Assembly (NCBI RefSeq): GCF_029714305.1
Contig: NZ_CP121647.1
Coordinates: forward strand, 3,988,501-4,052,500
Length of the DNA stretch: 64,000 nt
Reading direction: 5' to 3'
From: Bradyrhizobium sp. CB3481
GTDB taxonomy: Bacteria; Pseudomonadota; Alphaproteobacteria; Rhizobiales; Xanthobacteraceae
In this document: piece after piece, positions 1-9,678 of the stretch
Numbering within the stretch: position 1 is the first letter of the stretch
Layout of the letters: every line of letters begins with the position of its first letter
Position numbers and translations under genes: made by a program
The notes under the pieces: model-generated
What the model saw: the letters and a program-made list of their open reading frames with translations, nothing else
Told to the model about the DNA's origin: nothing
Database searches by the model: none

Positions 1-1260
1 GGCGACAAGGTCAAGTCCGGCGACGTCATCGCCGAGATCGAGACCGACAAGGCGACCATGGAAGTCGAGGCGGTGGACGAAGGTACCCTCGCCAAGATCC
101 TGGTGCCCGAGGGCACGCAGGACGTGCCGGTCAACGATGTGATTGCGGTGCTCGCCGGCGACGGTGAGGACGTGAAGGCGGCGAGTGCTGGGGCGGCGCC
201 TGCAGCAAAGCCCGCCGAGGCTCCGAAGGAAGCTCCCAAGCCTGCCGCCGCCGCGCCGGCTGCCGCGCCAGCGCCTGCAGCGGCTCCAGCGCCGGCCGCA
301 CCGGCGCCCGCCGCCGCCAAGGGCAACGGTCACGCCCGCATCTTCTCCTCGCCCTTAGCGCGCCGTCTTGCCAAGGACGCCGGCATTGACCTTGCGCGCA
401 TCACCGGCTCCGGTCCGCATGGCCGCGTCATCGCGCGCGACGTCGAGGACGCCAGATCCGGCAAGGGCCTGAAGGCTCCGGCCGCTGCGCCTGGCGCCGC
501 GCCGAGCATTGCGCCGGCGATGAGCGATCAGCAGATTCTCGCGCTGTTCGAACCCGGCTCCTACGACATCGTGCCGCACGACGGCATGCGCCGCACCATC
601 GCGCAGCGCCTGACTGCGGCGACGCAGAGCATTCCGACCTTCTACCTCACGATCGACTGCGACATCGGCCGCCTGCTCGACGCGCGCGAGCAGATCAACG
701 CGTCAGCGCCAAAGGACAAGGAGAAGAAGCCGCTCTACAAGCTCTCGGTCAACGACTTCGTCATCAAGGCGCTCGCGGTCGCGCTGCAGCAGGTGCCCGA
801 TTGCAATGTGAGCTGGACCGAGGCCGGCATGGTCAAGCACAAGCATTCCGACGTCGGCGTCGCCGTCGCCATGCCCGGCGGACTGATCACGCCGATCATC
901 CGCAACGCCGAAACCAAATCGCTGTCGACCATTTCCAACGAGATGAAGGACCTTGCGGCCCGCGCGCGGACGCGAAAACTCAAGCCGCAGGAATATCAGG
1001 GCGGCACGTCGTCGGTTTCCAACCTCGGCATGTACGGCATCAGCCACTTCACCGCCGTCATCAACCCGCCGCAGTCGACCATCCTCGCGGTCGGCGCCAG
1101 CGAAGAGCGGGCGGTGGTTCGTAACGGCAAGATCGAGGCCGCGCACATCATGAGCGCGACGCTGTCCTGCGATCACCGCGCCATCGACGGCGCGCTCGGC
1201 GCCGAGCTGATCGGCGCGTTCAGGCGGCTGATCGAAAACCCCGTGATGATGATGGTGTGA
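1..1260 (+). CDS. pdhC: Pyruvate dehydrogenase E2, dihydrolipoamide acetyltransferase (5' end missing)
   Basis: Transfers the acetyl group from lipoamide to CoA in the cytoplasmic pyruvate dehydrogenase complex. The reading frame is open from base 1, so the true start lies outside the window; 419 residues are visible. It begins inside the lipoyl domain: the lipoylated lysine is in ETDKATMEVEA (visible residue 17). A long Ala/Pro-rich linker follows (residues 60-105). The E1/E3-binding domain is near residues 110-150 (SSPLARRLAKDAGI and GSGPHGRV). The acyltransferase core ends with the catalytic DHRAIDG motif near residue 390. The E3 gene lpdA lies 146 bp downstream, separated by a palindromic repeat. 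The lpdA neighbour and the core sequence favour pyruvate over 2-oxoglutarate dehydrogenase. Confidence 0.95.
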   Translation, partial: GDKVKSGDVIAEIETDKATMEVEAVDEGTLAKILVPEGTQDVPVNDVIAVLAGDGEDVKAASAGAAPAAKPAEAPKEAPKPAAAAPAAAPAPAAAPAPAAPAPAAAKGNGHARIFSSPLARRLAKDAGIDLARITGSGPHGRVIARDVEDARSGKGLKAPAAAPGAAPSIAPAMSDQQILALFEPGSYDIVPHDGMRRTIAQRLTAATQSIPTFYLTIDCDIGRLLDAREQINASAPKDKEKKPLYKLSVNDFVIKALAVALQQVPDCNVSWTEAGMVKHKHSDVGVAVAMPGGLITPIIRNAETKSLSTISNEMKDLAARARTRKLKPQEYQGGTSSVSNLGMYGISHFTAVINPPQSTILAVGASEERAVVRNGKIEAAHIMSATLSCDHRAIDGALGAELIGAFRRLIENPVMMMV

Positions 1261-1277
1261 GGCGAGGTAACCCGCAT

Positions 1278-1360
1278 CGTCATTGCAAGCGCAGCGAAGC
1301 AATCCATCTCACCACCGGCAAGCTGGATTGCTTCGTCGCAAGTGCTCCTCGCAATGACGA
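1278..1360. repeat. Dispersed palindromic repeat, family A, copy 1
   Basis: About 80 bp bounded by inverted ends, CGTCATTGC on the left and GCAATGACG on the right. The inner arms read GAAGCAATCCAT and, mutated here, TGGATTGCTTCG. Related copies lie at 2831-2976, 4259-4342 and 22054-22172, with a half copy near 58624. It occupies most of the gap between pdhC and lpdA, so it would be transcribed if the two genes share an mRNA. Confidence 0.85.
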
Positions 1361-1406
1361 CCCAAGCAGCAAGTCCGGGCGCACGATGGGAACGAGTGAG
1401 TAGCCA

Positions 1407-2825
1407 ATGTCCGATACATCCTTCGACGTCATCATCATCGGCTCCGGTCCCGGCGGCTACGTCACGGCGATCCGCGCCGCCCAGCTCGGCTTCAAGACCG
1501 CGATCATCGAAAAATCCTATCTCGGCGGCATCTGCCTGAACTGGGGCTGCATTCCGACCAAGGCGCTGCTGCGCTCGGCCGAGATCTATCACTACATGCA
1601 GCACGCCAAGGATTATGGTCTTTCCGCCGAAAAAGTCTCGTTCGATCCGAAGGCGGTGGTGCAGCGCTCGCGCGGCGTCTCGAAGCGGCTGAACGACGGC
1701 GTCGGCTTCCTGATGAAGAAGAACAAGGTGACGGTGATCTGGGGCGAGGCGTCGATCGACGCGCCCGGCAAGGTCACAGTGAAGAAGTCCGCCGTCGAGG
1801 CGCCGAAGGGCGCGCTGGGCGAGGGCGCCTATCAGGCCAAGCACATCATCCTCGCGACTGGCGCGCGGCCGCGCGTGCTGCCGGGGCTCGAACCCGACAA
1901 GAAGCTGGTCTGGACTTATTTCGAGGCGATGGTGCCGGATCGGATGCCGAAATCGCTGCTGGTGGTCGGCTCCGGCGCGATCGGCATCGAGTTTGCCTCG
2001 TTCTTCCACACCATGGGCGCCGACGTCACCGTGGTCGAGGTGCTGCCGCAGATTCTTCCCGTCGAGGATGCCGAGATCGCGGGCCTGGCGCGCAAGCGGT
2101 TCGAGAAGATGGGCATCAAGATCCTCTCCAACACCAAAGTGACAAAACTGGAGAAAAAGGCCGACAGCGTCGTCGCCACCATCGACGACGGCAAGAAGCC
2201 GCAGACGGTCGAGTTTGAGCGCGTGATATCGGCGGTCGGCGTGGTCGGCAATGTCGAAGGCCTTGGGCTGGAGAAGGTTGGCGTCAAGACCGACCGTGGC
2301 GTCGTCGTCATCGACGGCTATGGCAAGACCAACGTGCCAGGCATCTACGCGATCGGCGACGTCGCTGGCCCGCCGATGCTGGCGCACAAGGCCGAGCATG
2401 AGGGGGTGGTCTGCATCGAAGCCATCAAGGGCCTGCATCCGCACGCCATGGACAAGAACCTCATTCCCGGCTGCACCTATTGCCATCCGCAGATCGCCTC
2501 CGTGGGATTGACGGAAGCCAAAGCCAAAGAGGGCGGCCGCGAGATCCGCGTCGGCCGCTTCCCCTTCGTCGGCAACGGCAAGGCGATCGCGCTCGGCGAG
2601 GACCAGGGCCTCGTCAAGGTGATCTTCGACAAGAAGACCGGCCAGCTGCTCGGCGCGCACATGATCGGCGCTGAGGTGACCGAGCTGATCCAGGGCTACG
2701 TCGTCGCGATGAACCTGGAGACGACGGAAGAAGAATTGATGCATACCGTCTTCCCGCATCCGACGCTGTCGGAGATGATGAAGGAAGCCGTGCTCGACGC
2801 CTATGGGAGGGTGCTCAACATCTGA
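1407..2825 (+). CDS. lpdA: Dihydrolipoamide dehydrogenase (E3)
   Basis: FAD-dependent reoxidation of dihydrolipoamide with NAD+, as the E3 of the pyruvate dehydrogenase complex. The protein has 472 residues, normal for the family. The N-terminal dinucleotide-binding loop is GSGPGGY (residues 13-19). The redox-active cysteines are C43 and C48 in CLNWGC. A second nucleotide-binding loop, GSGAIGIEF, is near residue 190, and the FAD-contact motif YAIGDV is near residue 313. The dimerisation domain carries the catalytic FPHPTLSE near residue 450. The start ATG has the upstream AGTGAGTAG stretch as a weak ribosome-binding site. The position just after pdhC supports assignment to pyruvate dehydrogenase. 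Confidence 0.96.
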   Translation: MSDTSFDVIIIGSGPGGYVTAIRAAQLGFKTAIIEKSYLGGICLNWGCIPTKALLRSAEIYHYMQHAKDYGLSAEKVSFDPKAVVQRSRGVSKRLNDGVGFLMKKNKVTVIWGEASIDAPGKVTVKKSAVEAPKGALGEGAYQAKHIILATGARPRVLPGLEPDKKLVWTYFEAMVPDRMPKSLLVVGSGAIGIEFASFFHTMGADVTVVEVLPQILPVEDAEIAGLARKRFEKMGIKILSNTKVTKLEKKADSVVATIDDGKKPQTVEFERVISAVGVVGNVEGLGLEKVGVKTDRGVVVIDGYGKTNVPGIYAIGDVAGPPMLAHKAEHEGVVCIEAIKGLHPHAMDKNLIPGCTYCHPQIASVGLTEAKAKEGGREIRVGRFPFVGNGKAIALGEDQGLVKVIFDKKTGQLLGAHMIGAEVTELIQGYVVAMNLETTEEELMHTVFPHPTLSEMMKEAVLDAYGRVLNI

Positions 2826-2830
2826 CGCTG

Positions 2831-2976
2831 CCGTCATTGCCTGCGACAAACGCGTAGCGTTTGCGCAAAGGAGCGAAGCGACGAAGCAATCCATAGCGCC
2901 ACGAGCCGATAGATGGATTGCTTCCACCTTCGCTCTTCGAGCTACGGCGGGCAAGTCGCTTCGGTCGCAATGACGA
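2831..2976. repeat. Dispersed palindromic repeat, family A, copy 2 (long form)
   Basis: Starts with CGTCATTGC and ends with CGCAATGACGA, with AAGCAATCCAT and ATGGATTGCTTC inside. It is longer than copies 1 and 3 because extra sequence sits in both arms, including a small perfect hairpin (AAACGC TA GCGTTT, near 2847-2862). It lies between lpdA and the threonine synthase gene. Confidence 0.8.
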
Positions 2977-3012
2977 ATTCAGAGACCACGTAAACAAGAA
3001 AGAAAACCAAGC

Positions 3013-4254
<1,242 letters not shown>

Positions 4255-4258
4255 CGGC

Positions 4259-4342
4259 CGTCATTGCGAGCGCAGCGAAGCAATCCATCTCGCTCCGACG
4301 GTAGTATGGATTGCTTCGCCGCTTCGCTCCTCGCAATGACGA
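4259..4342. repeat. Dispersed palindromic repeat, family A, copy 3
   Basis: The most regular copy in the window. It runs from CGTCATTGCGAGCGCAGCG to CGCTCCTCGCAATGACG, with internal GAAGCAATCCAT and ATGGATTGCTTC. The ends and inner arms can fold into a long interrupted hairpin. It begins only 4 bp after the thrC stop codon and could act as an mRNA-end structure. Confidence 0.85.
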
Positions 4343-4363
4343 GGGTGGGCGCTTGAGGAGGTT

Positions 4364-5335
4364 ATGATGCGAAGAATGGTTCTAGCCATACTTGCTGCTC
4401 TCGCATTTTCCGGCTCCGCTTTCGCCCAAAACTTCCCCTCCCGCCCCATCACCATCATCGTGCCGTTCTCGGCCGGCGGACCGTCGGACGCGATGGCGCG
4501 GATTCTCGCCGAGCGCATGAAGGTCTCGCTTGGCGAAACCGTGCTGGTCGAGAACGTGACGGGGGCGGGCGGATCGGTCGGCGTCGGCCGCGCGGTGCGC
4601 TCACCCGCCGACGGTTATACTATCAGCTTCGGCCATCTCGGCACCCACGTCGCCAACGGCGCGATCTACAAGCTCGGCTACGACCTCGTCACCGATCTCG
4701 AGCCGGTCGCGCTGTTGCCGAGCAATCCGATGATCATCGTCAGCAAGAAGGCGGTTCCTGCCACCTCGCTGAAGGAGTTTCTGGCATGGCTGAAGGCGCA
4801 GCCGGCGGCGCCGACCGCGGGCACTGCCGGTGCCGGTTCCGGCAGTCACATCGCCGGGCTCTATTTCGAGAATGTCAGCGGCATCAAGCTGCAATATGTG
4901 CCGTATCGCGGCACCGGACCCGCGATGAACGATCTCGTCGCGGGGCAGATCGACATGATCGTCGACCAGACCTCGAACTCGATCGGGCAGGTGCGCGCCG
5001 GCAACATCCGCGCCTATGCCATCACCGATTCCAAGCGCGTCGAATCGGCCGCCGATGTTCCGACCGTGGACGAGGCGGGGCTGCCCGGATTCCACATGAC
5101 GCTGTGGTCCGGCCTCTGGGTGCCCAAGGACACGCCGAAGGACGTTATCGCAAAGCTCAACGCGGCGACGGTGGAAGCGTTGGCCGATCCCGCGGTGCGC
5201 AAGCAGCTCGAAAATTTGGGCTTGCAGATGCCGCCCAAGGACAAGCTCACGCCCGAAGCGCTCGGTGCCTGGCAGAAGGCCGAGATCGACAAATGGTGGC
5301 CGATGATCAAGGCAGCCAATGTGAAGGTGGATTGA
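4364..5335 (+). CDS. TctC/Bug-family tripartite tricarboxylate transporter substrate-binding protein
   Basis: A periplasmic solute receptor of the Bug (TctC) family, which captures carboxylates and related small acids. The protein has 323 residues. The signal peptide is MRRMVLAILAALAFSGSAFA, with cleavage before QNFPSRPI. The typical N-terminal block PSRPITIIVPFSAGGPSD is followed by GTAGAGSGSHI and YVPYRGTGPAMNDLVAGQ, the phosphate/carboxylate-contact regions of the family. No membrane subunit (TctA or TctB) is nearby, which is common for Bug proteins. AGGAGG lies just upstream of the ATG. The ligand cannot be told from sequence. Confidence 0.9.
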   Translation: MMRRMVLAILAALAFSGSAFAQNFPSRPITIIVPFSAGGPSDAMARILAERMKVSLGETVLVENVTGAGGSVGVGRAVRSPADGYTISFGHLGTHVANGAIYKLGYDLVTDLEPVALLPSNPMIIVSKKAVPATSLKEFLAWLKAQPAAPTAGTAGAGSGSHIAGLYFENVSGIKLQYVPYRGTGPAMNDLVAGQIDMIVDQTSNSIGQVRAGNIRAYAITDSKRVESAADVPTVDEAGLPGFHMTLWSGLWVPKDTPKDVIAKLNAATVEALADPAVRKQLENLGLQMPPKDKLTPEALGAWQKAEIDKWWPMIKAANVKVD

Positions 5336-5373
5336 GCCGGCCCCGGGGCGAGCGAATTTGAAAGAGCCGGGCG

Positions 5374-5952
5374 ATGACGCGTGATACGGCCACTGGCCTT
5401 AACAATATTCACGATCGGCGGGAGTTCGTCAGGCGCCTAACCGAGACGATCGCCTGGTGCCGTGCGGTAGGCTCGCTATCGGAACCGAGAGCGTCCTTGC
5501 GAATGTGCAAGCCTACGCAGGAGGACCTGACATCCCAAAGTACTCAGGTCTTCAAAGTGTGTTTGGAGCGCTCGCGACGTCTCTCAGTTTCCGGAAGGCG
5601 CAATCTTTCGCCGGTTGCCGATCTCTGTGGTGGCCGGCTTCTGGCCTATTTCCCGGATGACAATCTCTGCTGTGGAACGGCAGAAGCAGAATCGCAGGGT
5701 TTTTTCGACGTCGACAACATCCCTCCATACGACACCTGGGTGTGGATGGTCCAAAATGTCAGAACCTTCGCTTATGCGGATGGCGTCCACGGCGAAATGG
5801 ATGCGAACTATCTCGTCGCTTGGGTGCCGTCGGATTTTATCCAACTGGCAGGCGCTGGCCTTGCCGTAAATCCCGAGGCATGCATCCTGTGGCTCGATAC
5901 GCTCGATGACGGGTTCGTGCGATCGCTTCGGCTCATGGGCTTTCTCGCTTAG
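5374..5952 (+). CDS. Hypothetical protein, unknown function
   Basis: A protein of 192 residues that I do not recognise. The C-terminal half (residues 95-192) looks like a real globular domain: it contains IPPYDTWVWM, YADGVHGEMDANYLVAWVP and EACILWLDTLDDGFV, rich in aromatic and acidic residues. No signal peptide or membrane segment is visible. The N-terminal half is less regular and the true start could be further in. Codon choice is less G/C-biased than in neighbours, which fits a recently acquired or weakly expressed gene. It is convergent with the transglycosylase gene downstream. Confidence 0.55.
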   Translation: MTRDTATGLNNIHDRREFVRRLTETIAWCRAVGSLSEPRASLRMCKPTQEDLTSQSTQVFKVCLERSRRLSVSGRRNLSPVADLCGGRLLAYFPDDNLCCGTAEAESQGFFDVDNIPPYDTWVWMVQNVRTFAYADGVHGEMDANYLVAWVPSDFIQLAGAGLAVNPEACILWLDTLDDGFVRSLRLMGFLA

Positions 5953-6028
5953 GCGAAATCGACGGTTCGGCGCATCGCCGCCTGACGCAGCAGCTTACGC
6001 GCCGCGCCACTCTTCCATCCAGGTCCGC

Positions 6029-8227
6029 TCACTGCGAGCCCGTCGGAGGCGCCGCATTCACTTCCTGCGTATTGGCACGCTGGTCGGTCTTCGACGCCAC
6101 CGCGGTGTCGCTTTCAAACCGTACGCGGTAGACCGCTAGATTCTCGATAACGCGCTGGACATAATTTCGCGTCTCCGAAAACGGGATGCGCTCGACCCAG
6201 TCGACCGCGTCGACCTTGGGATCGCGCGGATCGCCATAGGCCTTGACCCAGTCCCGCACCCGGCCACGGCCGGCATTGTAGCCGGCAAAGGTCATGATGT
6301 GATTGCCCTTGTATTCGCTCAGCAGCGCGCTCAGTTCGGCGGCGCCCATTTGCGTGTTGTAGACGGGATCGGAAACCATCCGGTCCCAGTCATAGCTGAC
6401 GCCAAAGCGCTTGGCGGTGTCGCGTCCCGCTTCCGGCGTCACCTGCATCAGGCCGACCGCATTTGCCGCGGACTTGTCGCGCTGGTCGAACGCGCTCTCG
6501 GTGCGTGCTACCGAATAGATGATGCTGCGCTCGATCTCGGGAGCGACCTGGCGATGCGACGGGATCCCGATGGTGGGAAACGCGTAATGGTCGAGTGGCA
6601 GTCCACGCCCGAGCGAGCGCTTTCCGATCTGCAGCATGGCCCGGGCGTCGTCGCGTCGGCCTGTGAGCTCGCCGAGCGCTTCGAGCAAGGTTACATCGGA
6701 GCTTTGTTCGCCGAGATCGGCGGCAAAATAGAGGACGACATCGCGTTCACCGATCTCGTAGAGCATCTCGGCGGCGCGCAGGCGTTCGTCGGCGACTGGC
6801 GCATCGGCGGAGGCGAGAACGGGTGAGGGCGCGCGCAATTCGATCTGGCCGCGGCCAAGCCTGGCGCGCGCAAGCTGCCCGTAATAGGCGGTCGGATAGC
6901 GTGCGGCCGCTTCATAGCTCGAGCGCATCGAATCTTTCTCGCGGAGGGCTTCGGCGGCGCGCCCGCGCCAGTAGTGCGCCCGCGCCAGGACGGTCGGATT
7001 GACCTGTCCCTCATCGATGTGGGCGAAATGCCGGGCCGCGGTGGCGGGGTCGTCGAGGTAGCGCAGGGCAATCCAGCCGCACATGAAGTGGAAGTCGGAC
7101 CGGTAGTATTCGTTGGCTGGCAGCGCGGCCGGACGGATCACATCGTAGGCCGTCTGGAACTTGCCGTCATCGAGCAGCTTGCGGGCGAGGGAGCGCCGCT
7201 CGCGCCACCATTGATCGGTGTCCTGCAACGCCATGGTCTCGGGAGCCGCGGCCAGCATCAGGCGGGCCGCATCGTCAATGCGATTCTGCGCGAGCATCCA
7301 CTGGATGCGGCAAAGGGTGTAGCCGAGATCCTGCCGCGCCTCGACTGCGACATCGTCGAGCGCATCCTTCGCCTTGTCCGCTTTTCCCTTGACCGCGGCA
7401 CAAGCCTTCACGATTGCAAGCTCGTCGTCGCCAAGGCGCTTTGCGGCGCGCTTCGCGCCGGCGAGGTCCTTGGCGCCGATGCGCCTGTCCATGCGCGCAC
7501 GGTGATCGTCGCGATTGAGAAGGTCGCCGAACGAGCCGAGCGCTTCGGTCTCCAGGAGTTCCGACAATTCGTCCGATCGCCATGCGTTGCGCGCCAGCTT
7601 GGCCGCGCCGTCCCGATCGCCGTCCGCGAGCAGCACGCGCGCCATCGCCAACTTGCCCTTGGCACTGGCGGGCCGCTCGCCGGTGAAGCTGCGAACCGTC
7701 GCCGCGTCGCTGCGCTGCTCCCACAGCCGCGCCTCTGCGCGCCGCCGCAGCAACGCCGCGCTTGGCCATTCCGGATTAGCGGCGATGAAGGCCGCGTAAC
7801 GGCTGAAAGGCGCTGTCGTGGCGGGGTGGCGCAGGATGAACCACTCGACGAGCTTCTGCGCCGCCGGATCCGCGATCCTGTTCCTGATGTCCGTTGCCTC
7901 TTCGGTCTTTGCCTTGCGCGCGAGATCGATGGCTTCTTTCACCAGCGCAAGATCGCCCGTCAGCGGCGCAACGGCCTCCTTGGGAGTAGACAAAGGCTCC
8001 GGCCGCTTCGCCTTGCGTTGTGCGGAAGCGTGCTTGGCGGGCCGATTTTTTCCGCGCGCGGCGCTGCGAGGGGAGCGAGCCTCCTTCGCCGCGTGCGACT
8101 TCTTGGTCGCTTCGTGCGCTTTCTGGGCGTGGGGCTTATGGGTGGCCCGCGCGGTCGCATCCGTCGAGAAGAGAGCGAGTCCGGCTAGCGTGAAAAAACA
8201 AGACAGCGAGCGTAGGCATCGGTTCAT
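6029..8227 (-). CDS. Soluble lytic murein transglycosylase (Slt family)
   Basis: A periplasmic enzyme that cleaves the glycan strands of peptidoglycan to 1,6-anhydro ends. With the chosen start (MNRCLRSLSCFFTLAGLALF) it has 732 residues and a signal peptide ending near ATARA; GGGGGA lies upstream. A basic, Lys/Arg/Ala-rich stretch (residues 30-80) precedes a long alpha-helical superhelix. The catalytic SLT domain is at the C-terminus: the catalytic glutamate is about E577 in SVARTESAFD, followed by GLMQVTPEAG and FAGYNAGRGRV. The stop is at 6029. An in-frame ATG 25 codons earlier would hide the signal peptide, so I reject it. Confidence 0.92.
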   Translation of the reverse strand: MNRCLRSLSCFFTLAGLALFSTDATARATHKPHAQKAHEATKKSHAAKEARSPRSAARGKNRPAKHASAQRKAKRPEPLSTPKEAVAPLTGDLALVKEAIDLARKAKTEEATDIRNRIADPAAQKLVEWFILRHPATTAPFSRYAAFIAANPEWPSAALLRRRAEARLWEQRSDAATVRSFTGERPASAKGKLAMARVLLADGDRDGAAKLARNAWRSDELSELLETEALGSFGDLLNRDDHRARMDRRIGAKDLAGAKRAAKRLGDDELAIVKACAAVKGKADKAKDALDDVAVEARQDLGYTLCRIQWMLAQNRIDDAARLMLAAAPETMALQDTDQWWRERRSLARKLLDDGKFQTAYDVIRPAALPANEYYRSDFHFMCGWIALRYLDDPATAARHFAHIDEGQVNPTVLARAHYWRGRAAEALREKDSMRSSYEAAARYPTAYYGQLARARLGRGQIELRAPSPVLASADAPVADERLRAAEMLYEIGERDVVLYFAADLGEQSSDVTLLEALGELTGRRDDARAMLQIGKRSLGRGLPLDHYAFPTIGIPSHRQVAPEIERSIIYSVARTESAFDQRDKSAANAVGLMQVTPEAGRDTAKRFGVSYDWDRMVSDPVYNTQMGAAELSALLSEYKGNHIMTFAGYNAGRGRVRDWVKAYGDPRDPKVDAVDWVERIPFSETRNYVQRVIENLAVYRVRFESDTAVASKTDQRANTQEVNAAPPTGSQ

Positions 8228-8675
8228 TCCATGGTCCCCCTGCGAAAGCCACGTCACAAACACCGTCAAATCCACGAGATCGCATGATGCGCGTGGCCCC
8301 AACCGCCCGAGAGGCTACCTCAACTCCCGAAGCGGAACTGTCACGTCAGCGCAACAAACGCGCGCAAATAAGGCGAAACTTAAGAGTTCCCACCTGGGCG
8401 GCGCGCGAATCGACTTCGGCCGAAGCGGGCATGCCGGGCTAAATGCCGCGACCGCGACCGCGATCAGGCCGCGTGCAAGCAGTCGTAGCCCCAGCATGGG
8501 CGAAGGCCTCACGAGATCTTCCGCATGTCGCGGAGCCTGTCATCACTGCGCGAGCGCAATTGCGCTCGTTGCTTGGCGCGCGTCCGCGACCCGGTGGCCG
8601 AGCCCGGGCTACATGCCGTGACGCAAACGCAGTCCAGCGCCCGGTGACTATGGAATCGAAACCGGACGCTGGAGA
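8228..8675. other. Intergenic region between slt and the RTX gene
   Basis: About 450 bp, very GC-rich, with no convincing gene on either strand. It holds a loosely repeated phrase, GCCGGGCTAAATGCCG near 8433 and GCCCGGGCTACATGCCG near 8602, which suggests a degenerate duplicated element. The slt promoter should lie in its left part, but I see no clear -35/-10 pair. Confidence 0.4.
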
Positions 8676-8700
8676 GCAAGGGCCGGGAGGCGGCCCTTGC
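8676..8700 (-). terminator. Strong hairpin downstream of the RTX gene
   Basis: A perfect 10-bp stem, GCAAGGGCCG pairing with CGGCCCTTGC, around a 5-base loop, 28 bp past the RTX stop codon on the minus strand. There is no clear T-run after it, so it may stabilise the mRNA end rather than be a classical terminator. Confidence 0.55.
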
Positions 8701-8727
8701 CCGTGATCGTGTCTTGTTGCTCTTGGC

Positions 8728-9678
8728 TTAGCCGTGCATGGCGGCCATGGCGGTGGCTTCGTTGTGGTGACCGCCGTCGGTGCCGCCACCGGCCAGCACG
8801 CCATCGTCCTCGATATCGAAGTGCGCGCCGCCGTTGTCGCCGACCTTCTCGTAAGCGCCATACACCGTCTGGGTCACGGTGATATCGCTCTGCTTCACCA
8901 GGTTGCCGTAAACGGTGATGGTGCCGAGCAGATCCTCGTCATGCGCGCCGGCGTTGCCCTGCTGGCTGATGACGGTGATCACGCTGTAGTCGTTCTTGCC
9001 GTCGCCGTTGCTGTCCTTGTACTCGATCGACTTGACTTCGGCGGTGTGGGCCGAGATTTCGATCTTGTCGCCCTGGGCGCGATTGAAGTCGCGGATCACG
9101 TCGTTGCCGAAGCCGTCGACCCAGTGATCGTGAACCGCGCCGTTCTCGCCGGTGACGCCGACCCAGTCGATCGTGCCGTCAGCGTTGACGTGCTTGGCGA
9201 CGATCTCGTCCTTCGCATTCACCATTCCTTCAAAGCGGAAGGTATCGCCGCCCGCGCCACCGGTGAGGGTGTCGTTGACCTGCTTGAACGCTGCGGTTTC
9301 CTCCGCGAAGATCTGCGTCTTGCCGTCCTGGGCCGCGACCATTTCGCCCGCGTCCGAACGGCTGAGCAGGGTGTCATTGCCGGCGCCGCCGTCCATCCGG
9401 TCGGCGCCGAAGCCGCCGACGAGAAGGTCGCTGCCGGAGCCGCCCGACAGGTTGTCGTTGCCCGAGCCGCCCCACAGCTTGTCAGCGCCGGAGCCGCCGT
9501 TGAGCGAGTCGTTGCCGGCCATGCCCGCGAGGGTGTCTTCGCTGGCACCGCCGGACAACATGTTGTTGCCCGTTGTCCCGTTCAGATGGTCATGCCCGGA
9601 AGTGCCGCCGCCGAACCTGGCGAAAAAATCTTCGAAGCCATTGTTGCCGAAGAGTTGGTTCAGATTAAAGCGTGCCAT
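8728..9678 (-). CDS. RTX calcium-binding protein, probably type I secreted
   Basis: A protein of 316 residues with no N-terminal signal peptide. Residues 25-105 hold glycine/aspartate nonapeptide repeats of the GGxGxDxLx type (NMLSGGASEDTL, NDSLNGGSGADKL, NDNLSGGSGSDLL, ADRMDGGAGNDTLL), which bind calcium and form a beta-roll. A further repeat, LTGGAGGDTFRFEG, is near residue 145, followed by DVIRDFNRAQGDKIEIS, the usual stretch after the last RTX block. An Asp-rich segment (KDSNGDGKNDYS) may also bind calcium. The C-terminus is His/Gly-rich. RTX proteins leave by a type I ABC/MFP/TolC exporter; none is encoded in this window. The biological role is unknown. Confidence 0.88.
   Translation of the reverse strand: MARFNLNQLFGNNGFEDFFARFGGGTSGHDHLNGTTGNNMLSGGASEDTLAGMAGNDSLNGGSGADKLWGGSGNDNLSGGSGSDLLVGGFGADRMDGGAGNDTLLSRSDAGEMVAAQDGKTQIFAEETAAFKQVNDTLTGGAGGDTFRFEGMVNAKDEIVAKHVNADGTIDWVGVTGENGAVHDHWVDGFGNDVIRDFNRAQGDKIEISAHTAEVKSIEYKDSNGDGKNDYSVITVISQQGNAGAHDEDLLGTITVYGNLVKQSDITVTQTVYGAYEKVGDNGGAHFDIEDDGVLAGGGTDGGHHNEATAMAAMHG

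Noticed and set aside
1173..2954. A 593-residue minus-strand frame opposite lpdA
   Set aside because: Shadow of a highly biased codon pattern; it also runs across repeat DNA on both ends.
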